Positions 1-7,547 of a DNA stretch of 64,000 nucleotides are shown piece by piece; the stretch's first letter is position 1, and every line of letters begins with the position of its first letter. The notes under the pieces were generated by a model that was given only the letters and a program-made list of their open reading frames with translations, did no database searches and had not been told where the DNA came from. The DNA lies in NCBI GenBank assembly GCA_002257025.1, contig NCHA01000004.1:62001-126000 (forward strand), given 5' to 3'. The translations under genes were made by a program, and so were the position numbers. This DNA comes from Sphingobacteriales bacterium 16-39-50. Lineage in GTDB: Bacteria; Bacteroidota; Bacteroidia; Sphingobacteriales; Sphingobacteriaceae.

Positions 1-790
1 CTCCTATAATTGGGACGAGGCAAAGTGGATGTTTGATAAATCGCGTGAGCTGAACTTTCCATTAACAGGAGGTTCCTCCATACCAGTCTATTATCGTAAG
101 CCTGAAATCGAAATCGATATTGATACCCCTATAAAAAATTCGATCGTGATTGGAGGTGCCGGAGATGAAGGTGGCATTTTCCATGCGATTGATGTACTTC
201 AATGCTTTGTAGAACGTCGTAAAGGGGGTGAATCTGGCGTTAAGTCGATACAATCTATTCGCGGACCGGAAGCATGGAAATGGGTCGAACGTAATCCATG
301 GGCCGGAAAACTGCTCGATTCAGTCGCAAAAAGATTTGAATTCAAACCCGGATATTTCCAGGAGAGCCCGGGAACAAATATATGTGTCATAGAATATAAT
401 GACGGAACTAAAGCCGCCGTAATTGGTGGTCGTGGTGTGGGATGGACTTACGCAGGTGAAATTGCAGGAAAAAATGATCCAACGATCATCTCCATGCTGG
501 GCTGGGCCGGTCCATACGACCAGTATCATGCCTCTAACGCTCAACCACACTGGATCACAGAGATGATGGTGACTAAAAAGGAACCATTCAATGCTGAGCG
601 TTTGCTTCTATCTACTGGTATTACAAACCACTATATGGAATCAAACTGGGAAGGTAGCAAGTACTCGGCAGTCGGACGACGCCTCGAAACGCCGGCACTG
701 AATATCAAGTATCGGTCTACAAGAGGTGCACAGTTCAGCAAAGGGGAAAGACCACCGGCTAGGCCGTATATCAGGGGGTTTGATCAGTAG
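1..790 (+). CDS. C-terminal part of a Tat-family protein of unknown function (5' truncated by window edge)
   Basis: The reading frame is open from base 2 (SYNWDEAKWMFDKSREL) and runs to a TAG at 788-790, so the gene begins before the window. Its visible residues align without gaps to the second half of the complete protein at 932-2269, roughly three quarters identical by eye (shared VERRKGGE, SIRGPE, NICVIEYNDGTKAA, ERPPARPYIRGFDQ). The two are tandem paralogues separated only by a heptamer repeat array. I recognise no enzyme family. The conserved Trp/Tyr/His-rich blocks (DQYHASNAQPHW, TNHYMESNWEGSKYS) suggest a soluble domain acting outside the cytoplasm, as its paralogue has a Tat signal. 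Function unknown. Confidence 0.8.
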   Translation, partial: SYNWDEAKWMFDKSRELNFPLTGGSSIPVYYRKPEIEIDIDTPIKNSIVIGGAGDEGGIFHAIDVLQCFVERRKGGESGVKSIQSIRGPEAWKWVERNPWAGKLLDSVAKRFEFKPGYFQESPGTNICVIEYNDGTKAAVIGGRGVGWTYAGEIAGKNDPTIISMLGWAGPYDQYHASNAQPHWITEMMVTKKEPFNAERLLLSTGITNHYMESNWEGSKYSAVGRRLETPALNIKYRSTRGAQFSKGERPPARPYIRGFDQ

Positions 791-797
791 GAGATTG

Positions 798-892
798 AGG
801 TCTGAGATAGGAGGTCTGAGGTAGGATGTTTCAGACCTCAGACTTCTGACCTCAGACTTCTGACCTCAGACTTCTGACCTCAGACCTCAGAC
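798..892. repeat. Heptamer repeat array, locus i
   Basis: Starting eight bases after the upstream stop codon, a left arm has four 7-bp units (AGGTCTG, AGATAGG, AGGTCTG, AGGTAGG; 798-825). A right arm at 831-892 has eight full units plus a partial one, alternating TCAGACY and TCTGACC in strict 7-bp register. The arms are reverse complements (AGGTCTG versus CAGACCT), so the whole locus can fold. It fills most of the gap between the two paralogous genes. Confidence 0.85.
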
Positions 893-931
893 AAATGGAA
901 CAAATAAAATATAACAAATAAAATTGCAGTC

Positions 932-2269
932 ATGGAGCCAGATTCATTCCCAATTAATGAAATTATAGAGTCAAACCCAATTTTTAGTAGACGTGAAATG
1001 CTTGGAATTGGTGGTATTGCAGGTTTAGCGGCTCTAACGGGCATCTCCAGCGATGCTGTTGGACAGAGTCAGGAGAGAAAACCCCGGATTGCTGTTTTAG
1101 CAACGTTTTGGGGAGCCACGAGATCACATTCCGACTGGTTGGTAAACAAACTGATCGACGGTTATTGGTGGCAGGGTGCTTATCATCCTTCACGTGTTGA
1201 AGTGGTATCGTTATACCTGCACCAGCATGATACAAGCTTGCTCGGACAGAAGGTCGCAAAAGCAAAGGGTTTTCCGGTATATAAATCGATAGCCGAGGCT
1301 TTGACACTTGGTGGCAAGGAACTTGCAGTGGATGGTGTAGTCATCGTTGGAGAACATGGCAACTACATCACCGATATGAAGGGACGTTGGCTATTGCCAC
1401 GCTGGTGGATGTATAATCAGGTTATCCGGGTATTTGAACAGAGTAAGCGCTCCGTACCGGTGTTTAACGACAAGCACTTCTCATACAATTGGGATGATGC
1501 GAAGTGGATGTTTGACAAATCCCGTGAACTGGGCTTTCCATTGACCGGTGGATCATTACTTCCGGTCTACTACCGCAAACCCGAAATAGAACTGGAAAAC
1601 GATACACCAATAAAGCACTCAATCGTGGTTGGGGCAGCCCCTGATGAGGGAGCAATTTTCCATTGTATCGAATTACTGCATGCATTCGTCGAGCGCCGAA
1701 AGGGCGGTGAGACCGGTGTGAAGTCGATTCAATCCATCCGCGGACCTGAATCATGGAAGTGGGTGGAACGCAACACCTGGGCAGCTAATCTACTGGAAGC
1801 GGTAGCCAAAAGACTGGAATTAAAGCCGGAGAACTATCAGGCAAATCCAAGAACCAATATTTGTGTAATTGAATACAATGATGGAACAAAGGCAGCGATC
1901 ATTGGCGTTCCCTTATCCGGATGGACGTATGCCGGTGAGATAGAAGGACGTACAGAGCCAACAATTGTCTCCTTACTTAACTTCCCGGGGCCATTCGACC
2001 AGTATCACGCATCAAACGCCCAACCGCATTGGATTGTAGAGATGATGCTAAGCAAAAAAGAACCATTCAATGCAGAGCGACTGCTTCTTACCACAGGGAT
2101 TACAAACCATTATATGGAGTCAAACTGGGAAGGCAGTAAATACTCTCCTGTCGGACGCCGCATCGAAACTCCTTTCCTGAATATGACTTATCGACCAGCA
2201 CGTGGAGCACAATTTAATAAAGGTGAGCGGCCGCCGGCAAGGCCGTATATTAGGGGATTCGATCAGTAG
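932..2269 (+). CDS. Tat-exported protein of unknown function, complete paralogue of the first gene
   Basis: A 445-residue protein. Residues 20-45 form a twin-arginine signal: SRREMLGIGG, then a small hydrophobic stretch ending near AVGQ, so it is probably folded in the cytoplasm and exported to the periplasm by Tat. The mature part begins RKPRIAVLATFWGATRSHSDW, resembling a Rossmann-like first strand, and has many conserved aromatic and His residues (GEHGNYITDMKGRW, FSYNWDDAKWMFDKS, FDQYHASNAQPHW). No catalytic signature I can name is visible. The M19 dipeptidase downstream also has a Tat-like leader, so the three may form one export-linked unit. Start ATG at 932 is chosen because it puts the RR motif at residues 21-22. 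Function unknown. Confidence 0.8.
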   Translation: MEPDSFPINEIIESNPIFSRREMLGIGGIAGLAALTGISSDAVGQSQERKPRIAVLATFWGATRSHSDWLVNKLIDGYWWQGAYHPSRVEVVSLYLHQHDTSLLGQKVAKAKGFPVYKSIAEALTLGGKELAVDGVVIVGEHGNYITDMKGRWLLPRWWMYNQVIRVFEQSKRSVPVFNDKHFSYNWDDAKWMFDKSRELGFPLTGGSLLPVYYRKPEIELENDTPIKHSIVVGAAPDEGAIFHCIELLHAFVERRKGGETGVKSIQSIRGPESWKWVERNTWAANLLEAVAKRLELKPENYQANPRTNICVIEYNDGTKAAIIGVPLSGWTYAGEIEGRTEPTIVSLLNFPGPFDQYHASNAQPHWIVEMMLSKKEPFNAERLLLTTGITNHYMESNWEGSKYSPVGRRIETPFLNMTYRPARGAQFNKGERPPARPYIRGFDQ

Positions 2270-2424
2270 AGTAAGGAGTAAAGATTAAGGAACAAGGACA
2301 ATGATGTCTTGTCCTGAGATTAGACCATTTGTTCTGATAACAGACCAATAGAAAGAGAAAAGTGTAAGGATTAATTAACAAGGAGGTGAATTTGTCCTTA
2401 TTCCTTGTTCTTTACTCTTTGATC
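2269..2424. repeat. Heptamer repeat array, locus ii (facing arms)
   Basis: Five consecutive heptamers at 2269-2303 (GAGTAAG, GAGTAAA, GATTAAG, GAACAAG, GACAATG; mostly GANYAAR) begin on the last base of the upstream stop codon. Four heptamers at 2397-2424 (CTTATTC, CTTGTTC, TTTACTC, TTTGATC) fit YTTRNTC, the exact reverse complement of GANYAAR. The 93 bases between carry no gene. The right arm ends 28 bases before the dipeptidase start codon. Confidence 0.85.
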
Positions 2425-2452
2425 CAATAAATAGTATTAAACATATTACCGA

Positions 2453-3733
2453 ATGAAACGTCGAGACCTGATAAAGACATTAACACTTCTTCCGCTAGCC
2501 GGGAGTTTTCCAATAGATTCCATTTTTGCCGCCCCTGTGACCGGAAATAATATACCATTTAATTTGCCATCGGCCGCCGCAGGCTTGCCGACGGCGATGC
2601 AGAATAAACCAATGCCTGATCTGCATCGCAAAGCATTTGTGATGGATGGCCATACGCATGTAATGACCCGGGAGCTGTTAATGGGAACTGATATCGGTCA
2701 GCGTTATACCGATGGGAATGTCGATCTGCCAAGGGCAAAAGAAGGTGGCGTTGACGCGATGTTCTTTTCGGTCTATACTCCTGAACACTATTATCCGGGA
2801 AGGTTTGAGACAAAAAATACTTTTCGGGTAGTAAACCTGGCATTGGACCAGATCAAAAAGAATCATAATCAAATCGAACTGGCGCTTAATTCCAGCGATA
2901 TTCAGCGCATCAATAAGAAGGGCAAAATGGCTGCTTTCCTCGACCTGGAAGGTCCATGGGATATGGATGGGGATATAAACCTACTCCGTGCCTTGCATCG
3001 TTTAGGACTTAGATCCATTCAGTTGCCGGCACATAATACGACAAATGCATTTATTGATACCTGCAATGATGTGAGTCGCTGGGGTGGCATTAACGATCTC
3101 GGAAGAAAGATCATCCGGGAAATGAATGAGCTGGGGATGGTTATTAATATTGCCCATGCCTCTAATGATGCTATTCTGCAAAGTGTTGAGGCCAGTAAGC
3201 ATCCCCTGATTTACAGTCATGGAGGGTTTTATGGCATTGTACCACATCCCCGCTGTATTACCGACGAAGCAGCAAAAGCTCTCGCAGCAAAAGGCGGCGT
3301 GATTGGGATTCATTTCGGTAGTCTATTTAACAATCCTATATACTGGAAATGGCAGCAGGGACAGAAAAAATCCAACGAGACAAAGCCGGGCACAGTACAG
3401 GCTGCTCCACTGAAGACCATTGAAGAAGTGGACAAGGAAGTACTTAAAGAGGTGCCATTGAGTTTCAGAGGAACCATCCCTGAAGAGTATTGGATGCATG
3501 TAGATCAGTTGGCTAAAGTGATCAACTATGGTGTACAATTAGTCGGCGAAGACCACATGGCTCTGGGCTCTGATTTGGATGGCGGACCTGAATTACCCCG
3601 CGAAATTAAAGATATCAGCGATTATCCGCAGATGACCATGGCGATGCAAAGGCTGGGTTACAGTGATACGAGGATTAAGAAGATTCTGGGCTTGAATTGG
3701 CTGAGGGTGATTAAGGAGGTGACGGGGAATTAG
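2453..3733 (+). CDS. Membrane dipeptidase, peptidase family M19
   Basis: A 426-residue secreted zinc dipeptidase of the renal dipeptidase family; known members hydrolyse dipeptides, including some with D-residues. The leader MKRRDLIKTLTLLPLAGS has an RR motif and hydrophobic core, so Tat export is likely. The metal-site residues expected for M19 are visible: H67-T-H69 in DGHTHV, E166 in FLDLEGP, H235 in INIAHAS, H256 in IYSHGG, and the Asp of GSDLDG near residue 374. The classical first motif is His-x-Asp; here Asp is replaced by His, a variant I recall from bacterial subfamilies. It follows the two Tat-type paralogues in the same direction. Substrate is not predictable. Family assignment is firm. 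Confidence 0.88.
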   Translation: MKRRDLIKTLTLLPLAGSFPIDSIFAAPVTGNNIPFNLPSAAAGLPTAMQNKPMPDLHRKAFVMDGHTHVMTRELLMGTDIGQRYTDGNVDLPRAKEGGVDAMFFSVYTPEHYYPGRFETKNTFRVVNLALDQIKKNHNQIELALNSSDIQRINKKGKMAAFLDLEGPWDMDGDINLLRALHRLGLRSIQLPAHNTTNAFIDTCNDVSRWGGINDLGRKIIREMNELGMVINIAHASNDAILQSVEASKHPLIYSHGGFYGIVPHPRCITDEAAKALAAKGGVIGIHFGSLFNNPIYWKWQQGQKKSNETKPGTVQAAPLKTIEEVDKEVLKEVPLSFRGTIPEEYWMHVDQLAKVINYGVQLVGEDHMALGSDLDGGPELPREIKDISDYPQMTMAMQRLGYSDTRIKKILGLNWLRVIKEVTGN

Positions 3734-3735
3734 AA

Positions 3736-3753
3736 ACCCGATAACTATCGGGT
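3736..3753. repeat. Short perfect palindrome after the dipeptidase gene
   Basis: ACCCGATA and TATCGGGT are separated by two bases, starting three bases after the stop codon. It lacks a T-run, so it is probably an intergenic palindrome or mRNA 3' stabiliser rather than a terminator. Confidence 0.6.
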
Positions 3754-3808
3754 GAGGAAATTAGCAAATTAGCAAAAAGAATAATTTGTCAATGTTAGGA
3801 AATAATCC

Positions 3809-3841
3809 GATTCCGGTCTACGAACCGGAATCTCCTTTTTT
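3809..3841 (+). terminator. Rho-independent terminator downstream of the M19 dipeptidase
   Basis: Perfect 9-bp stem GATTCCGGT (3809-3817) / ACCGGAATC (3824-3832), 6-base loop, then TCC and six T (3836-3841). Confidence 0.75.
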
Positions 3842-3855
3842 ACTAAAATTGAATT

Positions 3856-4069
3856 GTGGCGGAGGCCACGACCTCCTTTTCTTCTTAAATAATGACATTG
3901 CGCGAAAGCCACGACCTCATTGTATTACTTGTAAATTTGGCGAAAGCCAAAACATCATTTTCGTAAAATCGATTTGCCATCCGATATTATCGAATCGGGA
4001 AAGCCAGAACCTGAACTGCCTTTTGAGCAAACCAAAGATTTACCTCTGATTATAGTGAGAGGCCAGGTA
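3856..4069. repeat. Degenerate short repeats around a GGC-GAAA-GCC core
   Basis: Four to five related units in the gap between two convergent genes. Cores are GGCGGAGGCCACGACCTCC (3858-3876), GCGAAAGCCACGACCTCAT (3902-3920), GGCGAAAGCCAAAACATCAT (3939-3958), GGGAAAGCCAGAACCTGAA (near 3997-4015) and a weak GAGGCCAGG near 4060. Several have a small GGC/GCC hairpin. Spacing is irregular (about 30-60 bases), and no unit is identical to another. An 87-residue reading frame across the region is an unlikely gene. Confidence 0.55.
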
Positions 4070-4075
4070 CTCATT

Positions 4076-5623
4076 TCACTTCCCCGTTGTATTGATTATT
4101 TTATAGATATCATGCCGCCTATCCTGCAAGTTTCTAACTGCTCCAAAACTATGAAGCTCTTTCAATAAATCGACGTCCACATCCGCGATCAGCGTCATCT
4201 CAGCATTTGGAGTAGCTTCAGCTTTTATCCCATTACTTGGAAAAGAAAAATCAGATGGAGTAAAAACTGCCGACTGTGCATACTGGATATCCATGTTATG
4301 TACTTTAGGAAGATTGCCTACACTCCCGGCAATGGCAACATAACATTCATTCTCAATAGCACGTGCCTGTGCGCAGCTGCGTACCCGGGTATAGCCGTTT
4401 TGGGTGTCCGTCATAAAGGGCACAAATAAGATCTGCATGCCCTGATCAGCCAACAAACGTGGTAGTTCCGGAAACTCCACATCATAGCAAATCAGAATTC
4501 CAATTTTACCGCAGTCGGTATCATAGGCTACGAGCGAATCCCCTCCTACCATTCCCCATGCACTCTTTTCTGCCGGGGTGAGGTGTATTTTCTGGTACAT
4601 CTCATAAGAACCATCCCTGCGGCATAAAAATCCTACATTTTGCAGAACTCCATCTTTTAGATAAGGCATGCTTCCGGTAATAATATTAATATTATAGCTG
4701 ATGGCGTATTCCAAAAACTTATCGCGTAAAGGAATAGTACTCTTGGCTATCTCCCTCATGGCCTCTGCACCACTTAAATGATTATAGGCGGTCATTAAAG
4801 GTGCGTTAAACAGTTCCGGGAACATAATAAAGTCGCTTTGATAATCACTCACTACATCAACAAAAAACTCGATCTGCTCACATAAGGATTCCATATTAGG
4901 GAAAGGCCTCATTTGCCATTGGACTAAACCGAGACGGACGACAGACTTTTTAGAATTGATATGAACATCCTCTTCCTGATAATAAATATTATTCCATTCG
5001 AGTAAAGAAGCGAATTCAAGGGATTCAGTATCGCCTGGCAGATAACCCTTTAAGATCTTCAGAACGTGAAAATCATTGGCAAGCTGAAAAGATAAAGTAG
5101 GGTCATGTATTTCTTTACCCTTAACTTTCTCAATATATTCCTTTGGATTTAATGTGCCAGCGAAATTTTTATAATTTGGAATTCGTCCACCTGCAATAAT
5201 GGCCCGAAGATTATGACGTTCACAGATTTCTTTGCGGGCATCGTAAAGCCTTCTTCCGATGCGCATACCCCGAAAATTCGGATGCACAAAAAAGTCGATA
5301 CCATAAAGCACATCCCCTTTGGGATTATGAGTAGAAAAAGTAGAATTTCCTGTAATTTGGGTATAAGTATGATTATCCCCAAACTGATCATAGTCTACAA
5401 TTAAAGAAAGGGCACATCCCGCTATTGCACCGTTTACAAGGATACAAATCTGACCTTCAGGAAATATTTTAATGAGCTTATTAATATGAGATTCTTTCCA
5501 GAAGGACGCACCATCCCAGTCAGAATACGCTTCAACCATGGATGTTTTTAAACCTAGGTAATCATCCTTAGTAAGGGTTCTTAACTCGATTTTTAGATCT
5601 TCATTCTTTACTTCTTTGTCCAT
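4076..5623 (-). CDS. GNAT acetyltransferase fused to a carbon-nitrogen hydrolase
   Basis: A 515-residue two-domain protein. Residues about 10-215 are GNAT-like (acetyl-CoA pocket signature RGMRIGRRLYDARKEICERH). Residues about 228-500 are a nitrilase-superfamily amidase with the catalytic triad in place: Glu in MFPELFNAPL, Lys in QKIHLTPAEK and Cys in ILICYDVEFPELPRLL. The nitrilase part hydrolyses or transfers a carbon-nitrogen bond of a small amide; substrate is not evident. This fused architecture occurs in many bacteria, so it is not a recent accident. No signal peptide; cytoplasmic. It is transcribed towards the M19 gene, separated from it by degenerate repeats. Confidence 0.88.
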   Translation of the reverse strand: MDKEVKNEDLKIELRTLTKDDYLGLKTSMVEAYSDWDGASFWKESHINKLIKIFPEGQICILVNGAIAGCALSLIVDYDQFGDNHTYTQITGNSTFSTHNPKGDVLYGIDFFVHPNFRGMRIGRRLYDARKEICERHNLRAIIAGGRIPNYKNFAGTLNPKEYIEKVKGKEIHDPTLSFQLANDFHVLKILKGYLPGDTESLEFASLLEWNNIYYQEEDVHINSKKSVVRLGLVQWQMRPFPNMESLCEQIEFFVDVVSDYQSDFIMFPELFNAPLMTAYNHLSGAEAMREIAKSTIPLRDKFLEYAISYNINIITGSMPYLKDGVLQNVGFLCRRDGSYEMYQKIHLTPAEKSAWGMVGGDSLVAYDTDCGKIGILICYDVEFPELPRLLADQGMQILFVPFMTDTQNGYTRVRSCAQARAIENECYVAIAGSVGNLPKVHNMDIQYAQSAVFTPSDFSFPSNGIKAEATPNAEMTLIADVDVDLLKELHSFGAVRNLQDRRHDIYKIINTTGK

Positions 5624-5785
5624 TTGATTCAGATTGCAGATAAGGTATTTTTAAGAAATGTGCCGCCAATTACTATATGTTTCCCCACAGCCCTAAGACA
5701 TCAATTATGTTTGGGAAGGCTTGAATGTCAAAGATACGATTTTTGTTTAGGCCTGTTTTTATGGCAGATCTCATCGAAGGAAACT

Positions 5786-6691
5786 CTAGACTCCCGACCG
5801 AAAACCTGCTATAATTCCGCGCACCTGCTTCTCAAGCAAGCCAAAGATTAGTCCACCCAGTATGAATAAAGATGCTAAAATCTTCCATGATTGTATTTCT
5901 TCACCTAAATATATTGCCGAACTCATGAATCCTACGACCGGTACCAATAACGTAAAAGGAACAACTACTGAGGTGGAATAAGACTTCATCAAAAATCCCC
6001 ATGCACCATAACCTATATGAGTTGAGAAGTAAACAATATAACATACGGAGGCAATTGCAGGCCATGACATATTTTGTAGTGAACTCTGGATTACAAGCGG
6101 TCCTTCAAAAAGGTAGGAGACCAGAGCCATTACCGGGAAAGCTGCCAGATTGCCCCAAACCACCAGTGCAAGGGGTGAATCAGAATGGATTTTCTTGGTA
6201 AACATATTTCCTGCAGCCCATGAAAAGGCAGCAAGAAGCATCAAAATCAGTCCCAGAAAGGTACTCCCTCCTTCAACATGATATCCCACAATCCCGATAC
6301 CGACGAAAGATATCAGGGAGCCGGCAATTTTGAAAGGACTTGGCCGGTCGTGAAAGAATAAGAAAGCAAGGCCCATTGAAAAGAATACCTGAATTTGGAG
6401 AACGAGTGATGCAAGCCCCGGAGATATCCCGAGATGGATTCCGGTAAAGATAAACCCGAACTGCAGGGCGAAATTAAATAGGCCATAATATACAATTAAC
6501 TTCACTGAGCCTTTGGGCCTCGGGATGAAAAAGACCCATGGCAGGGCCGAAAGGCCAAATCGAAGCGCACTTAACAGAAATGGTGGAAAACTCTTTAATC
6601 CGATATAAACTGCAACAAAATTGACTCCCCAAATCAAAACGATGGCTAGAACCAGAAGAAGATGTTTTGGAGGTAAATTTATCGTGTTCAT
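5786..6691 (-). CDS. EamA/DMT-family transporter
   Basis: A 301-residue inner-membrane protein with about ten hydrophobic segments in two internally repeated EamA halves (first half ends near LAFLFFHDRPSPFKIAGSLI, second near SAIYLGEEIQSWKILASLFI). The motif before the last helix of each half is typical of drug/metabolite exporters. Such proteins usually export amino acids or small metabolites; substrate cannot be inferred. It follows the fused amidase gene on the same strand after a 162-base gap and is probably a separate unit. Confidence 0.85.
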   Translation of the reverse strand: MNTINLPPKHLLLVLAIVLIWGVNFVAVYIGLKSFPPFLLSALRFGLSALPWVFFIPRPKGSVKLIVYYGLFNFALQFGFIFTGIHLGISPGLASLVLQIQVFFSMGLAFLFFHDRPSPFKIAGSLISFVGIGIVGYHVEGGSTFLGLILMLLAAFSWAAGNMFTKKIHSDSPLALVVWGNLAAFPVMALVSYLFEGPLVIQSSLQNMSWPAIASVCYIVYFSTHIGYGAWGFLMKSYSTSVVVPFTLLVPVVGFMSSAIYLGEEIQSWKILASLFILGGLIFGLLEKQVRGIIAGFRSGV

Positions 6692-6923
6692 TATTTTATA
6701 ATCGGAGTATTCGCAGGGTTCTGGTTTGTATTATTTTTCGCTGCAAACATACACATCGTTAGTGAACAGGAGGAATTCTGATTCCAAAATATTATTTTCG
6801 ATATTTAGAGTACAAGGCCTTGACTATTCAAATTCAATCTGATTGATTTGGGAAGCCCTCCAGATCTGCAGATGGATTTTTTTATATGATTATGATTTAT
6901 CCGAGTAGCATTTTAACGAGATA

Positions 6924-7079
6924 ATGGATTTACTGGAGGAAGAAAAAAAGGAAATGGTACTGGAAAAACTAATGGAATATTTCAACAGGTATTTTAATAT
7001 TTCGAGTGGAAAAGTATATGAAAACGAAATAGACATAAGAACCCATGGCTTTACTTTAGTTATACCTCGCATCGACTGA
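6924..7079 (+). CDS. Small 51-residue protein preceding the DUF6508-like gene
   Basis: ATG at 6924 opens a 51-codon frame ending TGA at 7077-7079, one base before the next ATG, so the two would be translationally coupled. The product starts MDLLEEEKKEMVLEKLMEY, a charged amphipathic helix, and ends in a beta-prone stretch (GFTLVIPRID). Tight coupling and coding-like composition argue that it is real. It could also be the remnant of a longer gene. No homologue recognised. Confidence 0.5.
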   Translation: MDLLEEEKKEMVLEKLMEYFNRYFNISSGKVYENEIDIRTHGFTLVIPRID

Positions 7080-7080
7080 A

Positions 7081-7500
7081 ATGTATTTAACCGAAGAAAA
7101 TCACGAATACTTTATAAATTCCTATCCAAAGAATCAATGGCAGCCTCTATTTAGCCTCATACCGGAACTGGAAGCGATAATAGATGAAATCAATCCACTT
7201 TCCCGAGACCTAACATATGATGAGCAGTTATTCCGTGCGCAAATCAAATTTCAAAACACCATCGAAGAAATTCCTATTGTATTTAGCTTTGACTGGCCGG
7301 CCTGGGAAGAAGGGCGCAGAATGGTGTCCGATCCCCGGTTTGACTTTAATAGCGTAGACGTCCCAACAAAATGCAAAGTGCTTATTGCATTAAACAGGAG
7401 CGATCATTTCTGTGACGGGGCTCTGCGCGATAATATCGAGTCAGGGCTTTTGCTCAGGATACTTAAATCTATAAGGGACCAGGTAGAGCACAATACTTAA
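7081..7500 (+). CDS. DUF6508-like protein of unknown function
   Basis: A 139-residue acidic cytoplasmic protein. The C-terminal half (DPRFDFNSVDVPTKCKVL, then ALNRSDHFCDGALRDNIESG and LLLRILKSI) matches the pattern I know for DUF6508, which runs through a conserved R-x-D-x-F-C-(E/D)-G block and an ENG-like turn to a final amphipathic helix. No biochemical role is known to me. It is coupled by one base to the 51-residue gene and lies beside a Fic gene. That neighbourhood is compatible with small accessory or toxin-antitoxin-type genes, which is inference only. Confidence 0.6.
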   Translation: MYLTEENHEYFINSYPKNQWQPLFSLIPELEAIIDEINPLSRDLTYDEQLFRAQIKFQNTIEEIPIVFSFDWPAWEEGRRMVSDPRFDFNSVDVPTKCKVLIALNRSDHFCDGALRDNIESGLLLRILKSIRDQVEHNT

Positions 7501-7547
7501 AGCCAATTCTTGAATTATCATTTTTAAGGCTGCTAATTAATCTCTCC

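Noticed and set aside
831..892. CRISPR array
   Set aside because: Units are 7 bp, contiguous and have no spacers; no cas genes are in the window.
3786..4049. 87-residue reading frame over the degenerate repeats
   Set aside because: Its sequence is the translation of the repeat units, it begins just before a terminator hairpin and has no recognisable domain.
3856..4069. CRISPR or retron msr/msd region
   Set aside because: Units are too degenerate, spacing is irregular, and there is no reverse transcriptase or cas gene.
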